Of a stretch of 6,774 nucleotides of DNA, positions 6,401 through 6,774 are shown one piece after another (within the stretch, counting starts at the first letter, position 1; the number at the start of each line of letters is the position of its first letter). The position numbers were made by a program, and so were the translations under genes. The stretch spans positions 1 through 6,774 of the forward strand of contig CALBXV010000538.1 in the NCBI GenBank assembly GCA_937890045.1, written 5' to 3'. Below the pieces are notes generated by a model that did no database searches, had not been told where the DNA came from, and saw nothing but the letters and a program-made list of their open reading frames with translations. The stretch is from an uncultured archaeon. Its GTDB lineage: Archaea > Thermoproteota > Nitrososphaeria > Nitrososphaerales > CALBXV01.

Positions 6401-6774
6401 AATTCATTGGATGTTTAGGTGGCCTTTTAATATCTGATGTAGTTATATAAACATCATCAAATTGTTTTTTCATCCACTCATATACTTTTTTATGGTGCGG
6501 GCCAAATGGTTGAAATCTACCACCATAAATACCTACAACCTTCTTTATTTTCGTTGCTTCATTTACTTTTTTATAACCACTCATTTTATCAGTTTTATTT
6601 TTCTTTACTAATTTACGACTCGGTGATGGTACTTCAAATTCCTTAATACCAATTTTCTTTAATATCTGTTGTTTTTTTATCCACTTTTTAGCTATCTTAC
6701 TTTTTATTGGTTTTTTAATAAATTTACTAATACCCTTTTTCACCAACATATTGAATTTTTTCTGTGCTTGTTTT
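3450..6774 (-). CDS. Giant multidomain protein: NMNAT-like nucleotidylyltransferase, unknown middle segments, ligase-like nucleotidyltransferase; candidate virion polyprotein (5'-incomplete)
   Basis: Residues are numbered from the ATG at 6749, which gives 1099 residues. The frame has no stop between that ATG and the window edge and the ATG has no Shine-Dalgarno, so the true start probably lies beyond 6774. Residues 1-70 are lysine-rich. Residues 70-245 are a cytidylyltransferase-like (NMNAT-type) fold: GGRFQPFGPHH (76-86), a variant of GRFQPxHxGH, and VSGTAMR (209-215), the SxTxxR nucleotide-binding loop. Residues 280-405 are unrecognised. Residues 430-680 are basic, with Gly/Ala-rich hydrophobic stretches (529-545, 557-567, 582-613). 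Residues 694-1099 are a covalent nucleotidyltransferase of the RNA/DNA-ligase superfamily: KLDGQN (735-740, K735 the expected nucleophile), ARNKGQ (753-758), NLEVM (817-821), EGIVFK (1070-1075) and YKF (1081-1083). Similar linkers precede the later segments, each ending in [L/I]-x-E-G, which fits the T4 prohead protease consensus. Substrates are unknown; NAD or RNA end repair is a guess. It heads the visible operon. Confidence 0.93.
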   Translation of the reverse strand, partial: KQAQKKFNMLVKKGISKFIKKPIKSKIAKKWIKKQQILKKIGIKEFEVPSPSRKLVKKNKTDKMSGYKKVNEATKIKKVVGIYGGRFQPFGPHHKKVYEWMKKQFDDVYITTSDIKRPPKHPMNFKEKKRHMLKMGIPSNKIVQEKTPYVAKNVLKKFNSEITAVVYAFGAKDAGRLKGGKYFQDYKKNKNNMSGFEENGYIITAPHVSMKAAGMEVSGTAMRQLLGSPKYADDRERRFKKYFGYFDNGVYNMMVNKFKKLFEDFKLNDSIIEEFLIYNNINKIIKEGSSTLTSPTDDGPPTFYRGFSDYKANSKKWIDSLYIDKGWEIIDYMLGKHALNPDFDYTLKYSIVPAVSYDKTEKYKKHIEDVVLRNLGYEIIKWLGLTDTEKDVKGVDVPSPVLPGADGETENTDLKERINLNEEVKLILEVDRMTLEEGVKFNNFLKDWSKKAKQPLNRVRKTMMNKNTFSIAKLNDFSVDKVFKNAKKGYKRASIVFHYLPDKLAKKIQNTKVMKKKDEYLKQADEFLQKHPKTKKVVMMGAAATVTYMWTQMTFVGEPDYDFDLSGVAGAAVGAKNLKDLFGGTEGSKFLTLFVTGKAMGLTMPYPGKTIAKFAVGISYGARKLYKQKKAQKAADAEKKTKTSVPDTVKNPNPKGRKKTVSRQSAVQWVAKTKGTKAAQKYVSSLSEIINLDKDVQLLIEGGAYGHMNHPFDDKKLTFSDLKNIIIMGLGGKLSREDGVTEKLDGQNLMISWVNGKLVTARNKGQLKNFGATAMDIKGVASKFTGRGDIRDAFVFAMKDLNKSIGSLSDKQKEKIFGNGKIWMNLEVMWPKSSNVIDYDKAQIVFHGTLEYDDSGNPIGQPKGSARILAGMIKQVNQHVQKHFQIGKPQFLTVPKVQDFGKKKNVYLNRLKKLQNEYKLKSNDTLAVYHQRFWEEFIFNASKQMKYKIPNKVLVNLTKRWAFFDKSYKIPMMKKDIDNKKFLDWALSFDKNDHSKWVKQNMKPFEVLFFDVGAEILKNISGYLSASPKKAVQKIRKDIINAIRTVKSGGDIKKIETLKHQLDKLNKIGGLKSIVPTEGIVFKYKGNTYKFTGAFAPVNQIVGLLNF
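3453..4670 (-). other. Domain: ATP-grasp-unrelated, ligase-type covalent nucleotidyltransferase at the C-terminus of the giant protein
   Basis: Residues 694-1099. Motif I EKLDGQN (734-740) supplies the AMP-accepting lysine K735. The Asn at position 740, where DNA ligases usually have Arg, is closer to RNA ligases of the T4 Rnl2 type (KxxGxN). ARNKGQ (753-758) fits the next nucleotide-contact motif, NLEVM (817-821) motif III, EGIVFK (1070-1075) motif IV and YKF (1081-1083) a weak motif V. About 245 residues separate motifs III and IV, far more than in minimal ligases, and the chain ends 16 residues after motif V, so there is no C-terminal OB-fold domain. Confidence 0.72.
4671..4718 (-). repeat. 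Protein-level linker repeat, copy C
   Basis: Residues 678-693 read LSEIINLDKDVQLLIE, in register with copy B at eight of 16 positions. It ends in LIE followed by Gly-Gly (LIEGG, 691-695), immediately before the ligase-like domain. It is the clearest of the three candidate protease junctions. Confidence 0.6.
5487..5534 (-). repeat. Protein-level linker repeat, copy B
   Basis: Residues 406-421 read LKERINLNEEVKLILE. Eight of 16 positions are identical to copy C (Leu, Glu, Ile, Asn, Leu, Val, Leu, Glu in register) and most others are conservative. It ends in ILE and is followed nine residues later by LEEG (427-430). The DNA differs at many positions, so this is not a recent nucleotide duplication. 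Confidence 0.6.
5946..5993 (-). repeat. Protein-level linker repeat, copy A (diverged)
   Basis: Residues 253-268 read LFEDFKLNDSIIEEFL. Leu253, Glu255, Leu259 and Asn260 coincide with the other two copies. The junction tetrapeptide IKEG (277-280) follows after a slightly longer spacer. The similarity is weak and would be ignored on its own. Confidence 0.35.
6015..6542 (-). other. Domain: NMNAT/cytidylyltransferase-like nucleotidylyltransferase within the giant protein
   Basis: Residues about 70-245. A beta strand VVGIYGGRFQPF leads into GPHH, where NMNAT-type enzymes have HxGH. The first His of the motif is thus Gly (G83) and the second is kept as H86, with H85 beside it. The C-terminal VSGTAMRQLL matches the [I/V]S[S/G]TxxR loop that binds the nucleotide phosphates. 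Established family chemistry is transfer of a nucleotidyl group to a phosphorylated acceptor, such as NMN to NAD. Whether this copy acts on NMN is not visible. Confidence 0.8.

Overview
The window is a piece of a tailed-phage genome, most likely a T4-like (myovirus-type) phage of a Gram-negative host. Two genes support this: a complete large terminase with both ATPase and nuclease motifs, and directly downstream the first 83 residues of a T4 gp20-type portal protein. The DNA is very AT-rich on both strands, with lysine-, asparagine- and isoleucine-rich proteins. The general look, including the terminase and portal style and a zinc-ribbon neighbour, recalls uncultured marine T4-like phages. A flavobacterial or SAR11-type host is possible, but the sequence does not decide it.

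All seven genes lie on the minus strand, so transcription runs from 6774 down to 1. In that order they are: (1) a giant multidomain protein (3450 to the window edge at 6774, probably 5'-incomplete); (2) a 181-residue zinc-ribbon protein (2896-3441); (3) a 107-residue membrane-anchored, lysine-rich coiled-coil protein (2543-2866); (4) a 104-residue beta-rich, probably virion protein with a GTG start (2218-2532); (5) a 123-residue protein with an N-terminal signal or anchor, a coiled coil and a C-terminal membrane segment, resembling a unimolecular spanin (1845-2216); (6) the large terminase (261-1844); (7) the portal N-terminus (1-250). Gaps are 0 to 29 bases. At four junctions the ribosome binding site overlaps the stop codon or last codons of the upstream gene. 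No terminator, tRNA, mobile element, CRISPR array or gene-free stretch longer than 29 bases was found. The layout looks like one late operon for DNA packaging and head or tail assembly.

The most striking object is the giant protein. Near its N-terminus it carries a cytidylyltransferase-like (NMNAT-like) domain with GRFQP and SGTxxR motifs. At its C-terminus it carries a covalent-nucleotidyltransferase (RNA/DNA-ligase-like) domain with KLDG, RNKG, EGIVFK and YKF motifs. Between them are two unrecognised segments, one of them hydrophobic and Gly/Ala-rich. The segments are separated by a recurring acidic-hydrophobic linker. The only three [L/I]-x-E-G tetrapeptides in the protein fall at these junctions, and they match the cleavage consensus of the T4 prohead protease (gp21). 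My inference is that this is a virion polyprotein that delivers nucleotidyltransferase enzymes into the capsid and is cut there during head maturation. That is untested and is the main item to check.
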